NCBI GenBank assembly: GCA_947090765.1
Contig: OX352322.1
Location: 3,951,501 to 4,015,500, forward strand
Length of the DNA: 64,000 bases
Source of the DNA: Pseudomonas sp. MM223
GTDB taxonomy: Bacteria > Pseudomonadota > Gammaproteobacteria > Pseudomonadales > Pseudomonadaceae
Direction of reading: 5' to 3'
In this document: positions 9,794 to 18,205 of the stretch, one piece after another
How positions within the stretch are numbered: position 1 is the first letter of the stretch
Layout: each line of letters opens with the position of its first letter
The notes under the pieces: model-generated
Databases searched by the model: none
What the model was told of the DNA's origin: nothing
Seen by the model: the letters and a program-made list of their open reading frames with translations, nothing else
Program-made: the position numbers and the translations under genes

Positions 9794-10497
9794 GGCTGAC
9801 GCCTCGTCAGGCAGCGTACCGCCAGGCTCTGCACATCTCGGCAGGCCAGGCTCTGCGGCGCGTAATGGCCGAGCGGTGCCTTGCATGCCAGCGCTTCGAG
9901 GAACGCCTCGTCGCGGTGCACCACCTGGATCGGCAAGCGATCACGGTACAGGTCGCGCCACACCATCAACAAGTCGCTTTGCAAACGGCTGGCCGGGTCG
10001 TAACGGTTGACCAGCAGCATGTCGTAGCGCTCGACCGGCTCGCGGCCGAGCAACAGGTGGCTGGCCATTTCGGCCTCGGCCACCAGCACTCGCACATCGG
10101 TCTCGATGCTGTGGCCCGCGGTGTCGGGCGGCAGTTGCGGCAGGTCGAACAACACCCAGTCGAAATGCCCGGCCAGCTCGGCCTGGCGAGCGCGCCATAC
10201 CTGCGGGTCGGGCACAGGGTGCGGCACGCCGCCCGGCAGGCTGCCGAACGGCAGCAGGCACAGGCCATCAAGTACTTCATACACGGCATCGTCAAACGGC
10301 TGCCCTTGCTGCTCGGCCGGTGCCCAACCTTCTTGCGTATCCAGCGGCAGGTTGAAGTGCAGCCCGAGCAAGTTGCTTGGGCACAGGTCGATCAGCAGCA
10401 CCCGCTCGCCCACGCCCTGCAGCGCATAACCCAGCGCGGCCAGCAAGGCGCTGCGCCCCAGGCCGCCGCGCACGCCGTGCAAGGCCAGGCTGGTCAT
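9790..10497 (-). CDS. bcsQ: Cellulose biosynthesis MinD/ParA-like protein BcsQ
   Basis: 235 residues of the SIMIBI ATPase fold. The N-terminal P-loop region reads GVRGGLGRS, the BcsQ-type deviant of KGGxGKT, and the usual second lysine is arginine here. A LLIDLCPSNLLG segment follows at the usual switch position. In E. coli, BcsQ partners BcsR to assemble and polarly localise the synthase. Here too it follows bcsR with an ATGA overlap and precedes bcsA with a GTGA overlap. Whether the altered P-loop hydrolyses ATP cannot be judged from sequence alone. Confidence 0.92.
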   Translation of the reverse strand: MTSLALHGVRGGLGRSALLAALGYALQGVGERVLLIDLCPSNLLGLHFNLPLDTQEGWAPAEQQGQPFDDAVYEVLDGLCLLPFGSLPGGVPHPVPDPQVWRARQAELAGHFDWVLFDLPQLPPDTAGHSIETDVRVLVAEAEMASHLLLGREPVERYDMLLVNRYDPASRLQSDLLMVWRDLYRDRLPIQVVHRDEAFLEALACKAPLGHYAPQSLACRDVQSLAVRCLTRRQP

Positions 10498-10712
10498 GGC
10501 GACACACCCTCGCGCTGCGCTGCAGCCGCAGGCGACGTGCCCGGGGTGCTGGCCCGGCAGCTTTCACCCAGCAGCGGCCAGCGTTGCAACGCCTGCTGAA
10601 CCCCCACCAACATGGAAATGTCCTGGTAGTTCAGGTCTGGCATGGCCAGGTGCTGACGCAACTGGGCGATATCGTCGCTGCGGTCGGACGGGTCTGCCTT
10701 GCCAGTGTTCAT
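10494..10712 (-). CDS. bcsR: Cellulose biosynthesis regulatory protein BcsR
   Basis: 72 residues. The core matches BcsR (YhjR family): a DIAQLRQ helix, the MPDLNYQDIS segment and the ALQRWPLL motif. A roughly 20-residue Ala/Ser/Thr/Pro-rich tail follows that I do not recall in the 62-residue E. coli protein. Known role: BcsR binds BcsQ and stabilises the synthase complex. The start codon overlaps the bcsG stop and its own stop overlaps the bcsQ start, both as ATGA. Confidence 0.88.
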   Translation of the reverse strand: MNTGKADPSDRSDDIAQLRQHLAMPDLNYQDISMLVGVQQALQRWPLLGESCRASTPGTSPAAAAQREGVSP

Positions 10713-12328
10713 GGGCGCTCCTCGGGGATGGGCTGCCAGTCGGGCTGGCCTTGCAGGCGCATGTAAGCGCGCCCCTGATAGTTCACAACCTCTGCCCCGG
10801 AGGTTTGCGCAACCTGTTCGGTGGTCGGCAGGTCGGCCAACAGGCCGGGCACATCCAGCGCCTGCTGCTGGCCCAGGCCGGTGTAAACGCGCGACACGAC
10901 CTCGGACAGTGCCAGGTAGCTGGTCGGTGCCGAGACACGCAGCGGTTCGCTGCGTGCCGGCTGCCCCATGCCGATGAACTTCAGGCCGACCGGTACATGG
11001 GTGATCGACGGCGTAGGGATTTCGCGCATGCCTGAAAGCTGCATGCGGTCACCGTGCAGCGCAGCGCCATGTTCCGGGACAATGGCCACGACCACGCGGC
11101 GGCCACTGCGCTCCAGCTCGTCGAGGAAGGTGCCCAGCTCGCCGAACAGCCGGTTGGCGCGGGTGGCGTAATCGGCCACGCGGGTACCGCCGTCGGCGGT
11201 CACGATGCGGTTGCCGTCGTGCAGGCTGATGCTGTTGTAGAACAGCGACACATGCTCGGCGGCGCTGCCTTTGCGCTGCCCCCACCAGCGGCGCAACACG
11301 TCCAGGTCGCTGGCAATTGGCGAGCCGTCAAAGCCGACCAGCGCGCGCGGGAAGTCGGTATTGCGCAAGCCGGGCTGCGGCATGTGTTGCTGGGTGATAT
11401 CGCCGATAAAGTTGTCGAACTGGCCGCTGTGGTTGAGCAAGGTATTGCTCTGGAAACCGAGCTTGGCCAGGTTCTGGAACAACAGGCATTGCTCCGGAGC
11501 GCTCTGGTAAAGGCCCGCGTGGGACGACTGCCCGCAGCTGGCACGCAGCACGCGGATAGCCGCCGGCCTGCTGTAGGAGGTGGCCGAATTGAACTGGTCG
11601 AAGACCACGTCCAGACGCGACAGCAACGGGTTGTCACGCAGCCCGGCGGCAGACAGGTCATCCCAGGCCAGCGAGCAGATGTTGATGACCAGCAGGTCGA
11701 ACGGTTGCTCATCCGCATTGATGGCAGGGAATGCCGTCACCCGCTCCCGCTCACTGGCGAAGAACCGTTCGAGCCAGTTGTTAAGCGTGGCATTGTCGGC
11801 AAGCGCAGCAGCCTGCACGGGCTTGCCGGGGCCGGCAGCCACATTGCCGGCGGGCTGGCCGGCATTGACGGACAGTGAAGGCAGGCCGCCCACGGCCAGC
11901 CACGCCAGCCCCAGCAGGCTCAAGGTGCTCAGGCGCAGCCAATGGCGTAAGTACAGGTAGCCCACCAGCAACAGCGCCAATGCACCCAGCAGGTTCCAGT
12001 TGATGAAGCGGCCCAGCAGTTCGAGCAGATAGTCCCAGGAAAAGTCGAGCACACCCGGCTGTGCCAACAGGCGGCTGAAGGGCGGGAACCAGGTGTCCTG
12101 GTAGAACAACGCGACCCCAATCGGCACCGCCACCAGCTGCCGCGCGACGCGCAACCATCTACCCGGCAAAGGCAGCAGCAGGAAAGCGGCGAACAGCAGG
12201 TTCGGCAGCGCCTGGAAGTCCAGCATGCCGAGGGCGACGAGCAGGAATTTTGCCAGGAAATAGAGGTTCCACCCTCCCAGCCCAGGCCAGCGGGCCAGTA
12301 CCGGGAGGGAGGCGGTGGTCTTAGTCAT
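10709..12328 (-). CDS. bcsG: Cellulose phosphoethanolamine transferase BcsG
   Basis: 539 residues. Several N-terminal membrane helices (within about residues 20-150) precede a periplasmic alkaline-phosphatase-like domain. Visible zinc and catalytic residues are Cys218 in NICSLAWDD, the nucleophile serine in SATSYSRPA (most likely Ser253), His370 in SISLHDGN and Glu419-His420 in VPEHGAAL. Spacing agrees with the E. coli enzyme, which transfers phosphoethanolamine from phosphatidylethanolamine to cellulose. The gene starts inside the end of bcsF and is coupled to bcsR. Its presence suggests pEtN-cellulose rather than plain cellulose. Confidence 0.93.
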   Translation of the reverse strand: MTKTTASLPVLARWPGLGGWNLYFLAKFLLVALGMLDFQALPNLLFAAFLLLPLPGRWLRVARQLVAVPIGVALFYQDTWFPPFSRLLAQPGVLDFSWDYLLELLGRFINWNLLGALALLLVGYLYLRHWLRLSTLSLLGLAWLAVGGLPSLSVNAGQPAGNVAAGPGKPVQAAALADNATLNNWLERFFASERERVTAFPAINADEQPFDLLVINICSLAWDDLSAAGLRDNPLLSRLDVVFDQFNSATSYSRPAAIRVLRASCGQSSHAGLYQSAPEQCLLFQNLAKLGFQSNTLLNHSGQFDNFIGDITQQHMPQPGLRNTDFPRALVGFDGSPIASDLDVLRRWWGQRKGSAAEHVSLFYNSISLHDGNRIVTADGGTRVADYATRANRLFGELGTFLDELERSGRRVVVAIVPEHGAALHGDRMQLSGMREIPTPSITHVPVGLKFIGMGQPARSEPLRVSAPTSYLALSEVVSRVYTGLGQQQALDVPGLLADLPTTEQVAQTSGAEVVNYQGRAYMRLQGQPDWQPIPEERP

Positions 12329-12506
12329 TACGGGGTTCCTGGCGTGTAGCGCGGTGGCGGACGCCCAGCGGTTTCAGGTAACGGGGTGCGAGGCGGCGGT
12401 GCAACCAGCCGCGCAATACAACGCGCAGGCGCAGGCCAAGTAGGGCCAGGGCAAGCGTAACCAGCGCTGTAATGGCGATTACTTGCAGGAGTTGCACGAA
12501 GTTCAT
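12321..12506 (-). CDS. bcsF: Small membrane protein BcsF
   Basis: 61 residues. One N-terminal membrane helix (about residues 5-28, MNFVQLLQVIAITALV onward) is followed by a strongly basic cytoplasmic tail with HRR and RYLKPLG. The start I use (ATG 12504-12506) overlaps the bcsE stop as ATGA; the frame is open further upstream but lies inside bcsE. BcsF is the usual small partner between bcsE and bcsG and is known to help recruit BcsE and BcsG to the membrane. Its 3-prime end overlaps bcsG by 8 bp. Confidence 0.9.
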   Translation of the reverse strand: MNFVQLLQVIAITALVTLALALLGLRLRVVLRGWLHRRLAPRYLKPLGVRHRATRQEPRND

Positions 12507-14005
12507 GCTGTACCCCGCTTGCCCAGGGCAATCCGGCGGGGCGCCAGGGTCGGCCTTGGTTGCGCAGGCTGTTGCGCCGATGCATCCAGCCGCGGTGGCT
12601 GCGGTGCGCTGTCGTCGAGGAAGGCCGGGGTGGCCAGGCTGTCGACCCCGGCGAGTACCTCCTGGCTGATGAACAGCTCTTTCCACGACAACTGGAAGAT
12701 GTGGTCAAGCGCTTGCTCGACGCCTTCGGAGCGGCAGGCGAACAGAAACAGGAACATGACTTCGCCCACGACACAGGCGATGTCGCCATCGCGGCGAAAC
12801 ACCGTGCGCGAACAGGCCTGCAGCGGGGTAAGGCCGGGGGCCGGGCGCAATACCAGCAACTGGTGGACGATTTCGCCGTTGCGCACACCGTGCCACATGG
12901 TGTTCACGGCTTGTGCAAATGCACGGGGCGCCACCAGCCCGCAAATGGCCAGAGGGCGCAGCCGTGCGAGCAAGGCATCAAAATTGCCTGGCAAATGCCG
13001 GCGCCATATGTAGCCCTGGATGCTCTCGACCATGGTCAAAAAGCGCGACAGACTGGCACCGAACGGCACGATCTGGGTAGCACCACAGGCCAGCAGCAGT
13101 TGCTCGTCCTGGTAACGCAGGGTAGGCGCCATCTCGCGCACGACCAGCTTCAAGGCATTGCCACGCAACTGACGCAGGTGGTGCAGCTGCCGCGCCAGGT
13201 TGTCCAGGCGCTGCCCGCCATCCATGGCAAAGATTACCGTGGCAGACACCGCACGGCTGGCTTTGCTGCTCAGTTCGTCAAGGTTTTCGCAGACTTGCCA
13301 GTGCTCGGAGAAGGCGGGCGCGCCCTCCAGTACCGGGCGCTGGGCCAGGCACAGCAGCTCATCACCGCCGGTGTCGGATGGCACCTGCGGTGCTCCGGTA
13401 GCGGCAAACCCCGCGTCAAGGCGCGCCAGCTCCAGGTCTCGGGTACCGGCTTTGCCGAGCGGGTTGCTCCAGAAATGCTGCAGATAGCGCACCCCGCCTT
13501 TGCCGCGGTACACCTGGGCCAGCCCATCAACGCCCTGGTTGAACGCGCGCAGTTGTTCCACCCGTCCAGCACCTTGCCCGCTGCTGATGACCAGCAACAG
13601 CGCAGCCTCGGCCAATAGCACCGGGCGCAGGGCATTGCACCAACGGGCAACGTCTTCGCCCGCCCAGGCCTCGAGTGGCGCCAACAGCAACAGCACACGC
13701 CCGGGCACGTCGATGCGTGGCAAATCATCAATCAGGTGCAGGATGGCTTGCGGGCTGGTTTCGTAAAGAGCCAGTTCGGCCGGGCCTTGTGCCGCATCGA
13801 GCGCACCCAGCACATCACCCATGGCTTGCGCATCGGTAATCAAGGTCGCCCGCACGTCGTCGGGCATGCCTTCGAGCACTTGGCGGCATAGCAAAGTGGC
13901 GTCTTCCGTGGCGTCACAGGCTAACCAGTACAGTCCTTGTTCATGAAGGCAGCTGCTTTCGGCGCCTATGCCGGAAATAGCCAACAACGGCATTCCATTC
14001 GTCAA
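12503..14005 (-). CDS. bcsE: c-di-GMP-binding cellulose accessory protein BcsE
   Basis: 500 residues with no signal peptide or membrane helix. The N-terminal half resembles a degenerate RecA/receiver-like region. The C-terminal half is a GIL (GGDEF I-site-like) domain with the RxGD c-di-GMP motif visible as RDGD near residue 405. Known role: BcsE binds c-di-GMP and boosts maximal cellulose output through BcsF and BcsG. It is the first gene of the operon, with about 117 nt of leader from the proposed promoter. A proline-rich C-terminal stretch precedes the stop that overlaps bcsF. Confidence 0.92.
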   Translation of the reverse strand: MTNGMPLLAISGIGAESSCLHEQGLYWLACDATEDATLLCRQVLEGMPDDVRATLITDAQAMGDVLGALDAAQGPAELALYETSPQAILHLIDDLPRIDVPGRVLLLLAPLEAWAGEDVARWCNALRPVLLAEAALLLVISSGQGAGRVEQLRAFNQGVDGLAQVYRGKGGVRYLQHFWSNPLGKAGTRDLELARLDAGFAATGAPQVPSDTGGDELLCLAQRPVLEGAPAFSEHWQVCENLDELSSKASRAVSATVIFAMDGGQRLDNLARQLHHLRQLRGNALKLVVREMAPTLRYQDEQLLLACGATQIVPFGASLSRFLTMVESIQGYIWRRHLPGNFDALLARLRPLAICGLVAPRAFAQAVNTMWHGVRNGEIVHQLLVLRPAPGLTPLQACSRTVFRRDGDIACVVGEVMFLFLFACRSEGVEQALDHIFQLSWKELFISQEVLAGVDSLATPAFLDDSAPQPPRLDASAQQPAQPRPTLAPRRIALGKRGTA

Positions 14006-14128
14006 AACAGTGGCTCTACGTCAAAAATTTAAACGGCTTTGAAACTAATTTTGCACATGGGCCGCCGAGACCTATTGATCCTCGTCAAAAAAACGACAAA
14101 ACCGCCGATGCACCATTTCAGTGCGTCA

Positions 14129-14159
14129 ATTCTACAGCAGCAAGGCAAAATAATGTCAA
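14129..14159 (-). promoter_or_regulatory. Candidate sigma70 promoter of the bcs operon
   Basis: On the minus strand a perfect TTGACA (14154-14159) lies 19 bases from TAGAAT (14129-14134); TGTAGA gives a 17-base alternative. It sits in the AT-rich 263-bp gap between bcsE and the terminator of the MFS gene, and predicts a 5-prime leader of roughly 115 nt. It is the only good promoter match I see upstream of the nine coupled genes. Confidence 0.5.
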
Positions 14160-14223
14160 CAAGAAGTGTAATGAATTGCAAAGTTGTGTAATTCCTCTCC
14201 CCCTCCCGCCCTTTCTCGCAGAC

Positions 14224-14257
14224 AAAAAAAGCCCCCGCAGGCAGGCCTGTGGAGGCT
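14224..14257 (-). terminator. Intrinsic terminator of the MFS gene
   Basis: On the minus strand, 12 bp past the MFS stop, AGCCTCC...CAGG pairs with CCTG...GGGGGCT and is followed directly by seven T residues (14224-14230). A T-rich run also lies on the other side, so it could stop transcription in both directions. It isolates the upstream MFS gene from bcsE. Confidence 0.8.
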
Positions 14258-14268
14258 CGTTTTTTTGA

Positions 14269-15600
14269 TCACCGGTCCAGCGAGGACGCGGCCTCCAGGG
14301 TCATGCCACGGGTTTCAGGTGCCAGCCACACCGACACGATCAACCCGGCCAGCGAAACCAGCGCGGCGACCAGCATGGTGTTGCCGATGCCGATGCTTTG
14401 CAACGAAATGGGCACCAGCCACGTGCCGGCGGCAGAGCCGATACGCGACATGGACGAGCCCATGCCCACCGCAAACGCACGGATTTCGGTGGGGAACAGT
14501 TCGTTGGGGTACACCAGTTCCAACACTTGCGCCCCGCCAATGAACAACGCATAGGCACCAAACAACACCAGCACCAACACTTCTGAACCGTTGGAGAACA
14601 CCCCCAACCCCAGCAATGCGAGGGTTGACCACAGGAAGCTGTGAATGATCAGCGGGCGCCGCCCGAGGGTGTCGATCATGCGTGTCGCGACAATGCAGCC
14701 AACCACAAACAACAACGTGATCAGCACCGACCCGTACGAAGCCCAGGCCCCCTTCAGGTTGAGTGCCTGCAGCACCACCGGGGCGAAGGAGTACACCGCA
14801 AACATCGGCACCACCGCAGCACTCCAGAACACGGCGACAAACAACATGCGCTTGCCATAGCCCGAACGCAGCAGCGCGCCCAGCGACACCTTCTGCTGCG
14901 CAGCTTGCTCAGGCATGTTGGCCAGGGAGAATGACGGCCCGTACACCTGCTTGATGATGCGCTCAGCCTCGTCGAAGCGGCCCTTGCTCATCAGCCAGCG
15001 TGGTGATTCTGGTGTTTTCAGGCGGATGATGAACAGCAGCACGCCAAGCACCCCGGAGCTTGCCAGCACCCAGCGCCAGGCATCATCGCCACCGCGCGCC
15101 AGAATGAAATTGCCCACCATGTATGACAGCGCCGCGCCCGCAAACCACAGGATGGTCAAGCCGGCCAGGCGGCGGCCGCGGTGCTTCTGCGGCAGGAACT
15201 CAGTAAGCAACGACCCTGCGACAGGGTATTCGAGGCCCACGCCGACACCCACCAGGAAGCGCAGCACGAACAGCGCAAAGCCCGACTCCACCCAGAAGGT
15301 GCCGACTGAACCTGCGATAAACAGGATGGGCCCGACGAAGAACAGGCGACGGCGCCCGACCTTGTCGGTCAACCAGCCACCCAGAAAACCACTGCAGAAC
15401 GTTCCCAGCATCGCCGAAGCGGCAACCAGGCCCTGCCAGAACGAGTCCAGCTTGAGGTAGTCGGAAAACTGCACGATCACCACCCCGATGATGCTCAGGA
15501 TATAGCCGTCAAGAATCCAGCCACCGCCAGCGCGCAGGGTCATCAACTGGTGGAAACGGTTTAATGGTACATCTTCGATTGAAACAGTACTGCTCGTCAC
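14269..15600 (-). CDS. MFS transporter (metabolite:H+ symporter / sugar-porter-like)
   Basis: 443 residues with about 12 membrane helices. TM1 carries the acidic GGWILDGYILSI segment typical of this group, loop 2-3 has the MFS signature GGWLTDKVGRRR (about 74-85), and the central loop has the ESPRWLMSKGRFDEA block seen in sugar-porter-type carriers. The start is GTG with AGGGG about 8 bases upstream. It stands alone: its own terminator lies downstream and a 716-bp gap upstream. The substrate cannot be read from sequence; small organic acids, aromatic acids or polyols are common for this branch. Confidence 0.85.
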   Translation of the reverse strand: MTSSTVSIEDVPLNRFHQLMTLRAGGGWILDGYILSIIGVVIVQFSDYLKLDSFWQGLVAASAMLGTFCSGFLGGWLTDKVGRRRLFFVGPILFIAGSVGTFWVESGFALFVLRFLVGVGVGLEYPVAGSLLTEFLPQKHRGRRLAGLTILWFAGAALSYMVGNFILARGGDDAWRWVLASSGVLGVLLFIIRLKTPESPRWLMSKGRFDEAERIIKQVYGPSFSLANMPEQAAQQKVSLGALLRSGYGKRMLFVAVFWSAAVVPMFAVYSFAPVVLQALNLKGAWASYGSVLITLLFVVGCIVATRMIDTLGRRPLIIHSFLWSTLALLGLGVFSNGSEVLVLVLFGAYALFIGGAQVLELVYPNELFPTEIRAFAVGMGSSMSRIGSAAGTWLVPISLQSIGIGNTMLVAALVSLAGLIVSVWLAPETRGMTLEAASSLDR

Positions 15601-15814
15601 CGCGAGTGCCCCTTGTGGTCTTAATTATTGTTGGAACCTGAAGACTTTCAACTCGAACTTCATAGTTAGCACCCGACCATTATTCAAATACGCACATGCC
15701 TGTGCACGCCACGCATTTGGCAACACCTGCGCCGCAAGATATTGGAATATGAAGCCTGCACTGGCCACGCGTTGCGGTAGACACCGCAGGGACCGGGCGC
15801 ACTGACAAACCAAC

Positions 15815-15833
15815 TGTCTACTATGTGTAGACA
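15815..15833. promoter_or_regulatory. Palindrome TGTCTAC-N5-GTAGACA, likely operator
   Basis: Seven-base perfect arms (15815-15821 and 15827-15833) surround TATGT. A third copy of the half-site GTAGACA occurs at 15777-15783 inside another palindrome, TGCGG-TAGACA-CCGCA (15773-15788). The size and spacing fit a dimeric repressor operator. It lies 23 bp upstream of the small ORF at 15857 and about 215 bp upstream of the minus-strand MFS start. Confidence 0.45.
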
Positions 15834-15856
15834 CAGAATAAGCGAGGCTTTCAGCC

Positions 15857-15964
15857 ATGGTCAACGCTGCAAGCACGCACAAAACACAAGCACTTATTGA
15901 TGAATTAAAAGACTTGAAGCATGTCAAGCACCCATCACTGTGGCGGCATGAAAAAATACAATAA
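15857..15964 (+). CDS. Possible 35-residue protein or gene remnant
   Basis: ATG to TAA with a GAGG about 8 bases before the start. The peptide is helix-forming and charged in the middle (QALIDELKDLKHVKHP), unlike a random frame. It could be a genuine small protein under the upstream palindrome, or the 5-prime stub of a decayed gene. I recognise no family with confidence. Confidence 0.3.
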   Translation: MVNAASTHKTQALIDELKDLKHVKHPSLWRHEKIQ

Positions 15965-16316
15965 CAAGCTAACTGATATGGCGCGATCTGACATCTTAAC
16001 GGCGCCGCCAGAAGGTTTCTAAACGCGAACAGGCGCAGGCACAGACCAAAAATAATTGTCAAAAAAACAACCATTCTGTCGCATTGGCAACTTACGTTTG
16101 TCGTCGTGCGGCAAGTTTTACAATTCGGCCTTTCCTGCCTGCCCGAAACAGGCTGTTTAATGCCTGAATACGACAAGTTGATATTCCACCTGCCAGGCAG
16201 GCAGCATCGATTTGCGTGGCCTGCGCCGCGGCGCAGAGGGTGTGTTCCTACAGGCGAATGTTTCGATGTGCGGTATGGTTACCTGTCAGGCAGATGCTGA
16301 TTTTCCGGAGACACGC

Positions 16317-18173
16317 ATGCTTCGCATTTTTGAACGTTGGCTAGACCCCTTTCCACCCGACGAAGTACCGCCGCCGCCAGTTGGCCTGCTGCGCTTCATG
16401 TGGGCCTGCACCCGGGGCGCCCGCGGCTACATTCTTGCCTTGGCACTGCTCAGTGCCGGGGTGTCGATTTACGAAGCCTGGCTGTTTGCCTTCCTCGGCC
16501 AGGTGGTCGACCTGCTCTCGGCCTGGCAGGCCGGTGGCGCCGCCGCCAGCACCCAGGAAAGCCACGTACTGTGGGGGATAGGCATCGTCCTGGTCACCAG
16601 TATCGGGCTGGTGGCGTTGCGCACCCTGGTGCAGCACCAGGTGCTGGCAATCAACTTGCCGCTGCGCCTGCGCTGGGACTTCCACCGCCTGATGCTGCGC
16701 CAGAGCCTGTCGTTCTTCTCCGACGAGTTCTCTGGCCGGGTAACCACCAAGGTGATGCAAACAGCGCTGGCAGTGCGCGAAGTATTGTTCACGCTCATCG
16801 AAATCCTGCCCGGCATCGGCGTGTACTTCATTGCAATCATCGCCCTGGCCGGTGGCTTTGCCTTGAAACTGATGCTGCCGTTCATTGCCTGGCTGGTGCT
16901 GTTCGGGCTGGCCATGCTGTATTTCGTGCCGCGCCTGGGCAAGGTCGGGCAAGAACAGGCCAACGCACGCTCGTCGATGACCGGGCGGATATCCGACGCC
17001 TACACCAACATCACCACGGTGAAGCTGTTCTCGCACTCAAAACGCGAAGCACACTTCGCCCGTGCGGCCATGGAGGATTTCAAGCAAACCGGCTTTCGTC
17101 AGATGCGCCTGGTCAGCCAGTTCGAGATCGTCAACCAGGCGCTGGTGGTGGGCTTGATCTTTGGCGCAGGCGGTTACGCGCTGTGGCTGTGGCACCAGGG
17201 CCAGGTCGGCACCGGGGCGGTCGCGGCCATTACCGCCATGGCCCTGCGCATCAACGGCATGTCGCACTGGATCATGTGGCAGATGACCTCGTTGTTCGAG
17301 AGCATTGGCACTGTGCAGGATGGCATGGCCACCCTCACCCGCGGCCCCAAGGTACAGGATGCGCCGGGTGCCACTGAGCTGGTAACTGGCGGCGGCGCGG
17401 TGAGCTTCGACAAGGTCAGCTTCAACTACAACGGCGAGCGCCAGGTGCTCAACGATTTGAGCCTGCATATTCGCCCAGGCGAAAAGGTGGGGCTGGTTGG
17501 CCGTTCCGGCGCGGGCAAGTCCACCTTGATCAACCTGCTGCTGCGCTTCTACGACGTGGACAGTGGCGAAATCCGCATCGATGGGCAGAACGTCGCCAAG
17601 GTCACGCAAGACAGCCTGCGCAGCGCCATCGGCATGGTCACCCAGGATACCTCGCTGTTGCACCGCTCGATTCGTGACAACATCGCCTATGGGCGCCCGG
17701 ACGCAACCGACGCACAAGTGCGCGCCGCTGCAGCCAATGCCCAGGCCGATGGTTTCATCAGCCAGCTCAGCGACCGCCAGGGCCACAACGGTTACGACAC
17801 CTTGGTGGGCGAGCGCGGTATCAAGTTGTCCGGCGGCCAGCGCCAGCGCATTGCCATTGCCCGGGTAATGCTGAAGAACGCGCCGATCCTGCTGCTGGAC
17901 GAAGCCACCAGTGCGCTGGACTCGGAAGTGGAAGTGGCCATTCAGGAAAGCCTGGACGAAATGATGCAGGGCAAGACCGTCATCGCCATCGCCCACCGGC
18001 TGTCGACGATTGCCGCCATGGACCGGCTGATCGTGATGGATGAAGGGCGCATCATCGAGCAAGGTACCCACGCCGAGCTACTGGCGAAGAATGGTACCTA
18101 TGCCCGGCTGTGGCAGCACCAGAGTGGCGGGTTCCTGGGTGAAGACCAAGGCGTGGCCGAGGCGGTTGAATAG
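16317..18173 (+). CDS. ABC exporter, fused membrane and ATPase domains (MsbA type)
   Basis: 618 residues from ATG 16317, which has GGAG 6 bases upstream; the frame is open from 16212 but the extra stretch has no RBS and no family resemblance. Six membrane helices (about residues 35-310) are followed by a nucleotide-binding domain with Walker A GRSGAGKST (about 393-401), signature LSGGQRQR (about 503), Walker B ILLLDEATSALD (about 524) and the H-loop AIAHRLSTI (about 558). A homodimeric half-transporter exporting a lipid, peptide or drug is expected. It is monocistronic, ending in a hairpin shared with the convergent iclR-type gene. Confidence 0.9.
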   Translation: MLRIFERWLDPFPPDEVPPPPVGLLRFMWACTRGARGYILALALLSAGVSIYEAWLFAFLGQVVDLLSAWQAGGAAASTQESHVLWGIGIVLVTSIGLVALRTLVQHQVLAINLPLRLRWDFHRLMLRQSLSFFSDEFSGRVTTKVMQTALAVREVLFTLIEILPGIGVYFIAIIALAGGFALKLMLPFIAWLVLFGLAMLYFVPRLGKVGQEQANARSSMTGRISDAYTNITTVKLFSHSKREAHFARAAMEDFKQTGFRQMRLVSQFEIVNQALVVGLIFGAGGYALWLWHQGQVGTGAVAAITAMALRINGMSHWIMWQMTSLFESIGTVQDGMATLTRGPKVQDAPGATELVTGGGAVSFDKVSFNYNGERQVLNDLSLHIRPGEKVGLVGRSGAGKSTLINLLLRFYDVDSGEIRIDGQNVAKVTQDSLRSAIGMVTQDTSLLHRSIRDNIAYGRPDATDAQVRAAAANAQADGFISQLSDRQGHNGYDTLVGERGIKLSGGQRQRIAIARVMLKNAPILLLDEATSALDSEVEVAIQESLDEMMQGKTVIAIAHRLSTIAAMDRLIVMDEGRIIEQGTHAELLAKNGTYARLWQHQSGGFLGEDQGVAEAVE

Positions 18174-18180
18174 GCTCTCC

Positions 18181-18205
18181 TGAAGCGCCTGAAGCTGGCG
18201 CTTCA
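18181..18205. terminator. Hairpin between convergent ABC exporter and IclR genes
   Basis: TGAAGCGCC (18181-18189) and GGCGCTTCA (18197-18205) form a perfect 9-bp stem with a 7-base loop, 7 bp after the exporter stop and overlapping the stop codon of the convergent regulator. It has no clear T-run. Its position suggests a shared transcript end for both genes. Confidence 0.6.

Larger units (their letters stand above)
15601..16316. other. 716-bp AT-richer gap between the MFS gene and the ABC exporter
   Basis: No conserved gene is visible. The gap holds two palindromes that share a TAGACA core (15773-15788 and 15815-15833), one 35-codon ORF (15857-15964) and, near its right end, overlapping GC-rich inverted repeats (about 16187-16240). 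Base composition is noticeably richer in A/T than the flanking genes. A 183-codon minus-strand frame here is not credible (see rejected items). Confidence 0.6.

Noticed and set aside
15625..16176. 183-codon minus-strand frame in the gap upstream of the ABC exporter
   Set aside because: Cysteine-rich, low-complexity translation with no domain, no ribosome-binding site and AT-rich composition unlike neighbouring genes; the opposite strand holds a better small ORF.
16187..16240. GC-rich inverted repeats as a second REP element
   Set aside because: The stems CTGCCAGGCAG and CTGCGCCGCGGCGCAG lack the GGCCTCTTCGC core; only a short TTCCTACAGG resembles the REP end.
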